The position numbers and the translations under genes were made by a program. The notes beneath the pieces are model-generated. The model did not search any database. It was not told where the DNA came from and saw only the letters and a list, made by a program, of their open reading frames with translations. 43,350 bases of DNA from Zygnema cylindricum (lineage: Eukaryota > Streptophyta > Zygnematophyceae > Zygnematales > Zygnemataceae), in assembly GCA_037447655.1 (NCBI GenBank), contig JBBHKE010003239.1, positions 83,990 to 127,339 on the forward strand, in the 5' to 3' direction. Every line of letters starts with the position of its first letter. Within the stretch, counting starts at the first letter, position 1. Of this stretch, positions 19,444 through 30,302 are shown piece by piece.

Positions 19444-20904
19444 CTAGACTGAGGGAATCCTTACCAATGGGAACCGAACAACTGGAGCAAAGGTCTCCGC
19501 ATAGTCAATCTCCTCTTTTTGGGTGAACCCCTTTGCTACCAATCGAGCCTTATATCTCTCAATGGTGTTATCTGGGTTCAGTTTTAGTTTAAATACCCAT
19601 TTACACCCAATAGGTTTTCTGTTTGGAGGGCAATCCGCTAGTTCCCAAGTATTTGCTTCCATGATAGAAGCCATCTCATTATTTATGGCTCTAATCCATC
19701 TTTCTTTCTCTGGACTATTCACTGCCTCCGAGTAAGATTGAGGCTCATCTGGGTGAGATAGCTTAGTTACCTTATGAGCGACTTGTTTTTCTTGTATCCG
19801 TTTGCTGCTCCTCCTTCCTCCCTCAAACTCTGAAGCTGGAATAGATGGAAGTCTTGGATTTCTTCTCACTCTCTCATCGGCTCCCCTGTCCATGGAAGCC
19901 GGTTCTTGTCCCGCTTTTTCTATCTCCTCCAAGTCCATAGGAGTATGTGAGGTTTCCGATGAGTCTCTTGCATCTTGGATCTCCCCTGAATCTTCAATCA
20001 CGGTTTCACTCATGTCCCTTTCGGGAACGACCGAGTTCTCTTCACTTTCGGACTCAAATCTGATTCTTGTCTTCTTTGTATATTTGAAGGGGTCAAATGA
20101 CTTCCCTTCATCCATGACAACTAAGTGTTTGACCACAATGATATCTTTCTTAGGTAAGTCATAGACTCTATATCCCTTATCGTCCTCATCATATCCCACA
20201 AAGTATCCAGGTTTTCCCTTAGCATCTAGTTTCCAGTTTTTCCTATCCGTGTCAAGACTGTAAACTTGGCTACCGAATACTTTAAGGTGCGAGATTTCTG
20301 GTTTCCTTCCAACCCATCTCTCATAAGGTGTTAGTCCCTTTACAGCTGAGGTAAGGACTCTATTCTTAATGTAGTTGGCATAATTCATTGCTTCTGCCCA
20401 AAATCTCTTTCCTATTTTCTTGTCGGCCAACATACTGCGTACACTATCTCCTAGTGTTCGATTCAACCTCTCAGCTACCCCATTTTGTTCTGGGTTATAT
20501 GGTACAATTTTCTGGTGGTGTATTCCCTCATCTCTCAGATATTCCTCAAATTGGTTAGAGGTATATTCCCCCCCCATTATCACTCCTTATCCTCTTAATG
20601 GAGGTTTCATGCAACTTCTCACTCCAGGCTTTATATTCTTTGAAGTAAGTTGATGCTGCAGACTTTGTTTTCAGAAAGTAGACTCTGGAGTACCTAGACT
20701 AGTTATAGGTTATTGTCATCATAAACCTCTTTCCTCCAACCGATGGTACTTTTGCAGGACCCCAAATATCTGTGTGGACCAAATCTAACACTTTCTCACC
20801 TCTATATGTGGCGGCTTTGGGTAAGGGAAATCTATGAGCCTGACCTTGAGCACAACCACTACAATCATCAATCATTTCATTATCCCCAAACTGAATGCCT
20901 TCTA
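19444..20904 (-). pseudogene. family-1 integrase and N-terminal RT
   Basis: HHCC finger: WHKRLGHVH is in the preceding frame, CSGC about 20875. The first catalytic Asp is in LVHTDIWGP (about 20785). The second, in SDNGGEY, is broken by an extra base in the C8 run 20568-20575. The Glu is in EQNGVAERLNRT. Then come the GYFVGYDEDDKGYRVY block, a Ser/Glu-rich linker and the RT start. TAG at 20699-20701 replaces the expected Tyr in the YSRYS region. A frameshift in an A run near 20917 separates it from protease. Confidence 0.88.
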
Positions 20905-21825
20905 CTACCGAAGCTTTTTTATTTCCCTCAACCTATCAAAATGCACATGCCCCAACCGCTTATGCCAAATCATCAACTTAGGAACACCAACATAGTAAGC
21001 ATTCTTCTTTTCATCACTCAAGTTAAGCCTAAACATTCCTTGGCTACCCTTATCTGCCGTGAAATAAACTTCATCCCCATACTTAGCTGTAAAAACTCCC
21101 TTTCGAGTGAAGGTATCAAATTCTTTGTCATCTAACATAGACGTAGAGACAAGATTTTTACTCAGCTGAGGAATGTAGAGTACATCTGAGAATGTAAGTA
21201 TAGAAGTCTTACCCTCCTCTAAGACTTTAAGATCTACTGATCCCACTAGATCTGTAGTAACTACTCTCCCATCCCCATACTCTATCTCTACAGTAGGGAT
21301 TTTCCTTAACTTAGTGAAGAGTTCTTTCTCGCGACACATATGCATGGATGCACCTGAGTCGATAATCCATCCTTCCGGTGGAGCTTCCCGAATTTCTCCA
21401 AGGGCACACTTCTGTCTCCCAGGGATCTCCTTCTCCTCGAGACTCTCGTCAAGAAGAAGCTCCCCATCCTCCTCAGAGGACTCATCCTCGGTTTCTCTTG
21501 TCACCTTTGTAACAACAAGTGCCTTTTTCTTCCCTCCGGAAGAACCCCCTTCTTGGTTTTCTTGGAGCCTCAGCTCCGACAGCTTGACACAATCTGCGAT
21601 GAAGTGTCTCGGCTTTTTGCAAAAATGACAAAGACCCTTTGGGGGCCTCGGTCCTCCACGATGATCTCTTTCCCCTTTGTACGGTTTCTTCGGGTACAAC
21701 CTCCATCGGTCCTCTCCTGCTGCTAGAGCTTGAATGCTTTTTCCTCCTCTCCTAATTTCTATTGTGTTTTCCTGCACAAGTATCATCTTGACCACTGTGT
21801 CCCATTTCCATGAACTATCAGGCAT
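20905..21825 (-). pseudogene. family-1 Gag knuckle and protease
   Basis: One open frame holds a CX2CX4HX4C zinc knuckle (CHFCKKPRHFIADC, about 21600), an acidic linker, and the aspartic protease with active site IDSGAS (about 21355) followed by a typical copia ILTFSDVLYIPQLSKNLVS block. It ends in the integrase finger (WHKRLGHVHFDRL). The knuckle has Arg where Gly usually precedes His. Confidence 0.9.
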
Positions 21826-22498
21826 TTCCTGTACTCAATACACTATGTTCTCGAACTCATCTGGTAACTTCATGATAAGAGTGTTAACTTTCATTTTCAT
21901 TGTACCTGTCCATCCGGCACTTTCCATCTCCATATACAAACAAGAAAGATCATTACAGTAATCTAACATCTTTCCTCCTTTGTAAGTGTAACTCACTAGC
22001 TTTTGCTCAGCCAACTGGAGCTCCTGAATGGTTCCAGCTCTATAAATCTCCACCAAACTCACCCATAACTCCTCGGCCTTGTAAATGTGAAGATGAGGAC
22101 CAAAGCTTGAGTGAGGTGCCTGAGAATGAAGTTCTTGGCAGCCATGTTTACATCCTCCCACATTTGAGTATCGTTCTCCGTGGTTTTGTCAATCGCCGCT
22201 CCCGGTATTGTGGCAATAGGAGTGAGGGGTGTCTCCTTCCCTTTCCCCTTTTCGGACACACTGCTGGCTCCATCATTGCCTCCTCCGCTGAGGCAGCTGT
22301 TTCTACAAGAAACCTTACTCCTCCAAATCGTGATGGAGTTCTTGAAGGTGGACGTTTCACTTGTCCACTAACGATACCCCAGTATCGTTTTTCACACAAA
22401 GATCCCATCATCATGGCTTCCCAATAGATGAACCCAGATCCATTTAAGGTGGGCACCCTAGAGGGTGGGCCCATAACCTGGAATTTTGTGTCCTCCAT
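21826..22498 (-). pseudogene. family-1 Gag, capsid region
   Basis: The frame starts either at ATG 22472-22474, which lies inside the primer-binding site, or at an in-frame ATG 22496-22498 inside the LTR. It reads MGPPSRVPTLNGSGFIYWEA, the conserved copia Gag start. The second half (LWVSLVEIYRAGTIQELQLA...LVSYTYKGGKMLDY) is the UBN2-type Gag core. A frameshift lies at about 22150 and TGA at 21835-21837 (VY*VQEMP). Confidence 0.8.
22464..22478 (-). promoter_or_regulatory. primer-binding site for half initiator tRNA-Met
   Basis: GGTTATGGGCCCACC directly follows the 5' LTR and is complementary to the anticodon stem-loop of plant initiator tRNA-Met (GGUGGGCCCAUAACC). This is the priming mode of Drosophila copia and yeast Ty5, not the 3'-end priming of most plant copia elements. 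The ATG is the complement of the CAU anticodon and is in frame with Gag. Confidence 0.85.
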
Positions 22499-23473
22499 TG
22501 GACTACAGAATACATGAAGCCTATAGATAGTATTTAACTAACCCACTTCAAGCCACAATCACTGCTGCCCAAAAAGTCACACCAACAATTTGACTGCACC
22601 CATGTGCTGCTTGGACTCCCCTAAGTCCGTAGCAAAATGAATCAGTGAAAACGACCAACCATCCGATAAGTTATGAGTCGGCAAAAATGCCAAGTTTATA
22701 CAAACTCTCAAAGGGAGAGAGGTTCCTATCTACCAATATTCTCTAAGTCCTAAATCCCTCTCACAACCCTTATCTATTGAAGTACGAACCAATCAGATCA
22801 CTGTAGGATACAGAAAAGTACTATGGCCGATGTACTTTCTGTACGGCCCATGTATGGCAACGCCATTAAGTGGACGCGTGTCCACTTTTCACTTGTCCTT
22901 ATGTTCGCCGGAATTCCTACGACCAAATGTCATCCCTCCGCGTGGCGCCACGTCACGCCACGTCTATAAATGCCAAAAGTGACCATTCCGCGATCGCGAC
23001 ATTGATGTACGCCGTCGGATCAGATTCAATATTAAATGTCCGCCGTTAAAACAAATGTCGGATTCATTTTTTTTCATGCGAGATAAAGTTCGCACTATAT
23101 AATACTTGGTTCTATGTTCGTCCGTTAATTGAATTCATACACGTAACATTGTATAAATAATAATCAAACCTAATGTATCTCAACGGACTCCTACGACAGA
23201 CTGGTTAGAGCTAACGGCTAAGCCGTGCTCTGGCGGTCGGAGGTTCGAGTCCTGCCGGACTCAACCTTTGGTTGAAAGTGACATAAGTCACTCTTTAGCC
23301 CTGCCTGCTTAAGCTAGGATAGCCATGGCTCAGCCACTCTCTCTATCCCTCAGTGACTACGACAAGTATGGTGGGAAGAGAGAGGAGGCGGAGGCAGGCT
23401 GTCCGTCTTTTCTTTTTCTTATTGTACTAAATTCAGACCTAGAAAATACCAAATAAAACTACTAATTTCAACA
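22479..23473 (-). repeat. 5' LTR of family-1 element
   Basis: 995 bp, near-identical to 17150-18142. On the minus strand it starts TGTTGAAATTAGTAG and ends AAAATTCCA against the primer site. Confidence 0.92.
23184..23263 (+). other. tRNA-like module in 5' LTR (second copy)
   Basis: Same module as 17853-17931, with B-box GGTTCGAGTCC at 23242-23252. Two substitutions in the variable region (GGCGGTCGG) distinguish it. Confidence 0.65.
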
Positions 23474-24072
23474 GGACGGCCGTTGTTGCAGCCGCCAAAT
23501 CGGAATGAACTTTTGGCGGCTTTCGGAAATAGCTTCACGCGAGAACGTGGTGCCACGTTACTTGACAAAGGAGAAGATGGAAGGAGGAACCATGGCTCCC
23601 AATCTGACAGGCGTCACCTTGAAGGACATGACTTAGAATGGCCGTACACGGAGTACATCCGCCGATGTACCTTCTCCTACTGTACAGTTTTCTTATTAAT
23701 CTAGGGTTTAGTGGTAGGTAGCTGTGAGTAGGACTTAGATAAATTAAGCCACCTCTCTTTCAAAGAGCTTGTAACTATAAAATTCAAATTTGACCTTTGT
23801 TAACTTAGTCCTAAGGGGAGCAAATTTAGTGATTCTTTTTGGGTTCGGCTAAAGAGAGTTAGGCCCTCAACTTAGTGCTCAAGGGAGCAAATTTAGTGAT
23901 TATTTTTGCGTTCGGCTAAAGAGAGTTAGGCCCTCACAGAGGTGAGGGCGGTTAGAATACTTGTGTGCCACGGTGGCACTCATTCAGTGGGAAAGAGGAA
24001 GGGGCAAGCATTATCTTAGAGGTGTTATATACGTTGTGTATTCTGTGGGCTTATGGAGTCCACATAGTTTCA
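23474..24072 (+). repeat. copia family-1 LTR 2, right part
   Basis: After the duplicated GGACG the interrupted LTR resumes and ends AGTTTCA at 24072. Together with 16885-17149 it totals about 860 bp, comparable with LTR 1 (918 bp). The R region holds a direct duplication of an ~80-bp block (AGGGGAGCAAATTTAGTGATT ... TTAGGCCCTC), and TATAAAA lies near 23775. Confidence 0.8.
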
Positions 24073-24327
24073 GGTTATGGCCCACCCTCTAGGGTGCCTC
24101 TAATTGATGGATCAGAATTTCTATACCGGGAGATGATGATGGAAGGTGCTCTCTTTGAGAAGCATCTAAGGGGCATAGTATCCGGACATATTCGATGCCC
24201 ATCACCACCAGGGTTTGGAGGAACACGTTTTTTTGGCACCTCGACAACTACAGCAGCCAGAGCATCTACCCCAATCACTGAGGATAGTGAGGAAGGAGAG
24301 GAAGTTATCATGGAGGGAGAAAAATGA
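24073..24327 (+). pseudogene. family-1 primer site and Gag N-terminus
   Basis: GGTTATGGCCCACC (one G short of the full primer site) is followed in frame by GPPSRVPLIDGSEFLYREMM and a Gly/Thr/Glu-rich segment ending MEGEK and a stop. It matches the Gag start of the minus-strand element. It directly follows LTR 2, so LTR 2 served both as 3' LTR of the 15323 element and as 5' LTR of this truncated unit. Confidence 0.7.
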
Positions 24328-24431
24328 GTAGCCACATCTCGAGGAACTCCATTGTCGAGGACGATATCGGCAACAACACAAGTAGCAATGGTGGTCGGGA
24401 GTCAGACCGAAGGGTTAAAGTATGAAAAATG

Positions 24432-24738
24432 TGTAATTCCTTGACCTCCATTGACCCACAAAATGTCCAGCTTATATGAAGCGTATAGGATAATATTTGC
24501 CCCTATGAATTTCAGACCAAATAAAATCCACACGTGAAGACAAGAGTTATGACCAACTTCATCCTTGTGAAGGCCCGGCTCCCTTGAGTCAAACGCAAAA
24601 AAAATCTATGCAATTGCTCCCTTGAGCAGTAAGTTATGGCTGGCCAAAGATGTCATATAAATACATAAGGTCTCTCAAAGAGAGGCATCTCAAAAATAGT
24701 CTAAGTCCTAAATTCCTCTCTGAACCCAAGAGAAGAAA
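24432..24738 (-). repeat. inverted R-U5 piece of a family-1 LTR
   Basis: The reverse complement matches the LTR R-U5: TTAGGACTTAGAC, CCTCTCTTTGAGAG, GCTCAAGGGAGCAA, TTTTTTTTGCGTTTGACTCAAG, TTATCCTA and GTGGGTCAATGGAGGTC. It ends TGTAATTCC at 24432, lies in opposite orientation to 23479-24072 and lacks U3. Confidence 0.7.
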
Positions 24739-24744
24739 AAAACA

Positions 24745-24800
24745 TTAACACTAATAGCGTGAGTAACATTAACACTAATAGCGACTCACGGTGTAGCGCA
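24745..24800. repeat. fragment of TACACC-family MITE end
   Basis: ACATTAACACTAATAGCG occurs twice, followed by CACGGTGTAGCG, matching the right end of the element at 195-397 (TAACACTAAT ... GCGGTGTAG). Confidence 0.45.
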
Positions 24801-26085
24801 ACAGGATATCTTTTCATACTTAATAGTGAGGTGTAGTTAACCAGATCCACAATATCAGGTCAACATTGTTGCTTCATGTTCAGCCTATCTCAACGACACG
24901 TAGGTTTTCGCAAACATATCTACCTTGTTGAAGAATCCAATATCCTATCAAATATGATTTTGTTAATTTTCAAATGGTTCCTCTCGTTGCCAAAAAATAA
25001 AAAAAAATATTCTCGAAAATCAATGTTGAAATTTTCACAACGTAATAGCCAAGTATTTGAAGCTGACATTACGATCCTTTTTTTTTCTGTTTCTGTTAGC
25101 TAATGTGAAGCACGAAGCACCTAATTTTCCACGATTTAAACTAAACAGAGAGCAATATATGCTACGTAAAACTATTTGTTTTGCCCTCTGTTTTTTGGCT
25201 TATTTTGTCAACAATTAGTGTGGTTATGGATTTGAGAAGTTAAAAAAGCCTAGAAAACCCTAAAATACCCCTAAAAAAGATGGTGTTGCACATCGCTTGC
25301 CAAACTAGTGAATACTGTGGACATTTCTCAAATTGTTACATTTTTGCACATTTCTCAAATTGTTCTATTTTTTGCAATCACAGAAAAGTGTCAATAAAAT
25401 CTCGAGGTTGTTGTACAATCATGCTTATGCACATGATGCATACGAATTAAGAAATTTGTTGTCCATCAATTCATGAAAGCAATTATTTTTTCATATTTGC
25501 ACCTCTCAATTTCCGTAGTAATTTATAATCAATTAACCAATGTGTAATAACATATTTAACAAATAGGAATTGTTTTACAGCTTTGTAACAGGTGTACTAA
25601 GTAAGAAAAAAAGTAACAATGGATTTTTGTGGTTAACAACAGCGAAAGAGTAATAGGAAGACTTTAATTGGAGTAAGACAAAATCATATTTGAAAAACTT
25701 CACAAACATAACAGTCTTGCTAATGAAAATTTGGCTTCAGTTTTCATAATGCAAATTGCTCGTTTGGTTTGGGGTCCAATAATTTGTTCTCAAAACATTT
25801 TTAATTATAAAACCATTATTTAACAAAATTATAAAACCATTTAGAACCTATTTGATTAACACAAACTATTATTATTTTGATAGTGTTACATGACAGTATC
25901 TAGTCGTTAAAATGACACGTAAACACTTAATTTGCCTATTTCAATGACCTTTCCTTCTTGTTTTCTTTAACTTGGTAGATACACATTAAATTCCCCGAAT
26001 GTATTTATGCATTTTTCTGGATGTTGACAAATTTGAAACTTTCACCAGATCGACAAAAAAAAATGTAAAAATAGTTAATTAAGGC
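24801..26085. other. AT-rich, no gene seen
   Basis: No coding region, RNA gene or element boundary is supported. The small frame 24876-25103 shows no recognisable features. Confidence 0.5.
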
Positions 26086-26089
26086 ACCT

Positions 26090-26402
26090 TCATTACGACT
26101 CGATTAAGCTCATCTTAATCCAATTAAATCTTTATTTAATTATTTTTTAGACTTAAAAAAAATATTTTTAGTCCAGTTAAGCCAAAAGTCGGTCTGATTC
26201 GTTAAATTCGTACAATTTCGTTAAATTCAGCTCGAGTCCAATTAATTTCAACCAAATTTCTTCCAGTTTCATCAAATTTCGACCAGTTTAGCCAAATGTT
26301 ATTTTAATAAAACTAAATTCCAGTTCAATTTAATCAAAATTCAGTCCAATTCAACCAAATTCCTTCCATTTCAACCAAATGTAAGTTCTAATATAACCAA
26401 AT
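26090..26402. repeat. diverged ~20-bp minisatellite (TTCAACCAAATTC type)
   Basis: Units resembling CCAATTCAACCAAATTCCTTC and TTTCATCAAATTTCGACCAG recur at roughly 18-22 bp spacing, preceded by related TTAAATTC words. No coding potential. Confidence 0.55.
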
Positions 26403-27555
26403 TGAACCCCTCTCCCCTTCTCCCCCCTTCTCCCCCCCTCCCCCTCTCTCTCTCTCCTTCCCTCCCTCTTCGACTCTTTCATGATGCTCATTATCATTAT
26501 ATCACGTGTCATTATAGAAAACTCTGGATAATTGGTAATTCTGGAAGTTTTAGATAAATGGAAAATATTCTCCAGAAACTAAAAGAAAAAGACTAACCAA
26601 CCACACACTAAAAAGTAGAACAGGTTTTCAAAACTATTTCTTCACAATACAAAAACGGGGAAAAGTGACTGATGCCGAAATACATAAATCTCTTAAACTC
26701 TCGACAATCGGATAGTAGAAAGGAGACTCTAATAAATTGAAGATACATAAAAAAAAAAAAATCATATCTTGTTTAAAAACATTAAAAATAAAAAACAATA
26801 AAAATAATGTTTTCGTAACCATTTGGAACCTAGAGACCTGGTTTAAACATCACCGTAGCTAAAAAATGTAGAAACTAACAAATGAGAAAAATAAAAGTTT
26901 ATTTACATTTAGGGTTACTTCTTGGAACACAAATCTTCACTCCTTTCTGAAATCCCAATCGCCACACCCACCCACAAGAAGAATACTAAAAGAAAAAAGT
27001 TAAAACAAATAAGGCCACGAAAATTACATGAAACTATGGCATAACAAAAAATTAAAACAAGATCGATCCATCAAACAAAGGGCCTTTTTTTTAGCCCACA
27101 TTAATTAAAGTAATTTGCAGAATCAAATTAAAACAAAAGAAGAAGGGGACAAACAAATTTCTTCCACCCTCCCTCTTTTCCCAAACAAAACAGGACAAGA
27201 AACCAAAAAAGTTTCCTAACGCCACAAAAAAGGAAAAACACAAAGAGCAAAAAAATGAACTTAAATTACGCTTCAAAAGTGAATATTGCCATTTAATGTC
27301 CTAAATCAAAAAAACCAACCTAAGAACGCAATAAAAGATCAAAATCCCAGAACCTGACATGACTCACAAAAACATTTGAAAACCCCAAAAACCTCAAAAA
27401 ATCTCAAATCCGAAAAAAGTCAGAAAAACTCAAAAACCCCAAATATTAAAACCCAAGAAACCCCAAAACCACAAAATAACCGAAACCTTAAAATATCCAA
27501 AACTACAAAATACGCAAAAAAAACGCAAAAACTAAAAAATTCTTGAAATGTGTAC
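26403..27555. other. CT-rich tract then A-rich DNA, no gene seen
   Basis: A C/T-rich stretch (26403-26470) is followed by AT-rich DNA. 27300-27540 is an A/C-rich simple tract (AAAACCCC, AAAACTCAAA). On the minus strand this T-rich stretch would suit an intron downstream of the possible exon at 27556. A very small minus-strand exon near 26935-26965 (TTTCAG, then a KGVKICVPR-like frame, then GTAACC) is conceivable only. Confidence 0.35.
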
Positions 27556-27785
27556 CTCGACCGCGACGTATCCCAACTTCAAGCTCCGGTTGAGAGTGTT
27601 GAAGAGACCCACATTGGAGTAGAAGCACTTTTTCAAAACGTCACTTCATGTCTCTCCCGCCTTCACCACATAGAGCTTCGCGTCCGACCGACAAACTGCC
27701 ACCGATAGAATCACGTCAGATTTTGATATTTCAAATAAGACTATTTCCCATATGCTGATGCTGCTGACGTTTGGTCTTTTTTATA
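27556..27785 (-). pseudogene. possible exon with LysM-like segment and in-frame TGA
   Basis: A locally GC-rich island. The minus-strand frame is open for about 75 codons apart from one TGA (27646-27648). It reads ...SVAVCRSDAKLYVVKAGET, stop, SDVLKKCFYSNVGLFNTLN ... GYVAVE, then a GTACAC donor at 27555. YVVKAGET-x-SD-V...LFNTLN fits the LysM pattern (YxVxxGDTLxxIA...LxxxN), with the stop exactly at the conserved Leu, one base from TTA. LysM domains bind chitin-like glycans. The short length makes this tentative; decay, assembly error or chance are all possible. Confidence 0.3.
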
Positions 27786-27789
27786 TTTT

Positions 27790-28408
27790 ATTGATGTGAC
27801 AATATATCGATGTGTACAGCGATGTGGTGACGTCATTTTTTTTTTCGGTGATGTTACATCAGCGATACACCAATTTTTTCTGATTTTTTATGTGGTGGAT
27901 TATTATGTCATATGCCAAACAAGATTGTGACATAGTGTAGAGGTTTTTCTAGTAAATGTCAGTCCTGCGAGTTATTAGCTTGTCTTTGTTATCTTCCTCT
28001 TCCTCACCCTCTCCATCGGAATTCATCTTAAATCATTCTTTCTACATCGCCATCACCACATTCGTACTTTAAATTTGCCTCCCCCACTTCCCCCCCTCCC
28101 TCTCGCCCCCTCCCCACCTCTCCCCCCCTCTCTCCCCCATGGCCGCCATGGCTTAGACGCATTAAATGAAAAAGAATAATGCAGTGGAAGTCCAAATTAG
28201 TGAAGATAAAAATGCAAACAATACACCAAGTACACAAAGGAAATTTAAGACAAGTTTTTGCAGGCATACTCTCGATTCCTCTCCCAATACTGATTACTCA
28301 TCTCCCTGCCTCCCCTCGCTCCTCCCTTAAACCCTTGCTCCCCCTCTCATCCCCCCTTTCATTCTTGATTCCTCCTTCCCAAATCACTGTTAAATATTGG
28401 GAAAATCG
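27790..28408. other. no gene seen; C/T-rich tracts
   Basis: Pyrimidine-rich stretches at 28080-28140 and 28260-28380 with unremarkable DNA between. The right end abuts the truncated copia element. Confidence 0.5.
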
Positions 28409-28702
28409 TCACAAGGCGTAACCAACTGCATTTGTGGTCGCCCCCTCTCTTTGTTTAAATCCTTTGCATACAATTCTCGCCTTATATTTTAATGCTTCAC
28501 CCGATGCACCAGTTTTAGTTTTGAATACCCATTTCGCATCAATCGCTTTTTTTCCTTCCGATAATTTTACTTCCTCAAATGTCCGATTTTCCACAATTGA
28601 CTTATATTCCTTCTCCCATGCAGGCTTCCACTTCGTTTCCCAATCACACGAGTTCCTCGCCTCCGCGTATGATTGAGGATCCCCGGCCAAATTCTCACAC
28701 AT
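28409..28702 (-). pseudogene. family-2 reverse transcriptase, N-terminal fragment
   Basis: Reads SYAEARNSCDWETKWKPAWE...TFEEVKL...IDAKWVFKTK...ALKYKARIVCKGFKQREG, the conserved start of copia RT. After QREG the expected IDYxETFSPV is replaced by unrelated sequence, so the catalytic YVDD region is absent. Confidence 0.85.
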
Positions 28703-28720
28703 TAATTGCTATAAAAGGAA

Positions 28721-30010
28721 TTACGTCTCCTTTGCATTTGAGACGAAATAATGGGAATTGGAATTTTCTCCACCAATTTTGTCATAAGAAAGCCGATTTG
28801 GTTTCTTTCCTCTATTCTCTCGAGTACTCCGTCTAAGAACCGGAACTTGTTCCACATTTTGCTCCTCCTCGTCCACATTTGGTAAACTCGATTTTGAGCT
28901 TGAAGATTTTTGACTTTCCGTCGACATTTTGGAATTTCGGCTTGCATTACTCCGCACATCAATGTCAATGTCCAATTTTTCCGAACGCGAATCAAAATTT
29001 GATTTTCTTTTCTTGATATTGACAATGGATTCTGGCTCCTCATCCGAATCCGAATCCTCAATGTCCGGGAAATTGGCAACATCGTCTACCTCATAAAAAT
29101 CAAGATTTTTCTTCAATTCCGCCGATTTCTCAATAACCGATTTTAAGTCTTCATGGAAATTAACATTTGGGGAATCTTCCACAATGCGACGAACCGGATC
29201 AAATACACGGTAAAGATTTCCTTTCGTACTATAGCCCACGAAAATTCCGGGCCAACTTCTTGCCGCAAATTTCCCTTTCCTTTTCACTTGATCCACATGC
29301 ACCGTAGCACGACATCCCCAAATTCGGAGATGATGGAGAGCCGGTTTCCGCCCATAAAGTAATTCGAATGGTGTTTTATCACCGGAAACCGAAGTAAGTC
29401 TCCGATTACAAATGTAATTGGCCGTGAGGATGGTATCTCCCTATAATGAAATACTTAGACCGGCCGAAGGCACCATTGCCCTCACCATTTCTTGTAAGGT
29501 CATATTCTTCCTTTCGGCTACTCCATTTGATTCCGGAGAATAAGGTGAAGTGAATTGTTGGGTAATTCCTTTCTCCTTACAATACCTCTTAAACGCGATA
29601 AATTCGCCTCCATTATCCGAACGAATGGCTTTCAATTTCCGTTCGCATTGTCTCTCGGCAAATGCATGCCACTCAATAAAAGTTTCAAGGGCATCCGATT
29701 TCCTCTTCAATATTCGAACCCACGAAAATCTTGAATAATCATCAACAATGACGATAATATATCGATTTCCTCCAAAGCTCTCCGGCTTAATTTGTCCATA
29801 TAAGTCGACATGGACAAGCTCGAATGGATGTTGAGCCCGAAATTTCACATCTTTCGTAGGATGTGGTTTCCGAATTTGTCGTCCTTGACTACGTCCATCG
29901 CATCCATTTACTTTTTCACCAGTAGCAAGATCCAATCCTCTCACACATGCCGTTTATATCATTCTCCTCAAATTTCTTTCAGATGTATGACACATCCGAT
30001 GGTGCCATAA
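28721..30010 (-). pseudogene. family-2 integrase
   Basis: Finger remnant LWHHRMCHTSERN (about 30000) and a damaged CX2C (about 29910). The catalytic triad is intact: Asp in FELVHVDLYG, Asp in IRSDNGGEF, Glu in ESNGVAERKN. The C-terminal part (28721-29302) has GIFVGYSTKGNLYRVFDP and a Ser/Asp/Glu-rich linker. A frameshift between 29303 and 29441 separates the core from the C-terminus. Confidence 0.88.
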
Positions 30011-30302
30011 AGTTAAATCTCCCTTTAATTTCGAGATTTGATTAAGAATGCCCATGGAAGGAGCATTCTTCCTCGGTCGCCTCCATAAAAGGCGACTATG
30101 CACGAAGGACTTCGCCTTCGCCGATTAATTTGCCGTCTGCGCGATATATGCGAATCCCCGAATCACCTCTAGCGACTACGCTTCCACCGACACGCTGAAT
30201 TTGAGGTACGCTTAATAGATTCACTGAACCATCCGGAATATATAGGACGTTCAATATACGCGCCTCCTAAATAGTTTCATTTCCAAAATGGTCCCACGTG
30301 GG

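Larger units (their letters stand above)
17150..23473 (-). mobile_element. full-length Ty1/copia element (family 1), minus strand
   Basis: LTRs 17150-18142 and 22479-23473 bound gag-protease-integrase-RT-RNase H in copia order, read right to left. Target duplication GGACG is present at 17145-17149 and 23474-23478. LTRs run TG...CA and differ only slightly, so insertion is comparatively recent. Primer site and polypurine tract sit directly against the LTRs. The coding region has several lesions (TGA 21835-21837, TAG 20699-20701, frameshifts including one in an 8-C run at 20568-20575), so this copy is not autonomous as sequenced. It is inserted in the LTR of an older relative. Confidence 0.93.

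Noticed and set aside
19224-20164. Open frames on the + strand opposite integrase/RT
   Set aside because: Shadow frames of the minus-strand pol gene.
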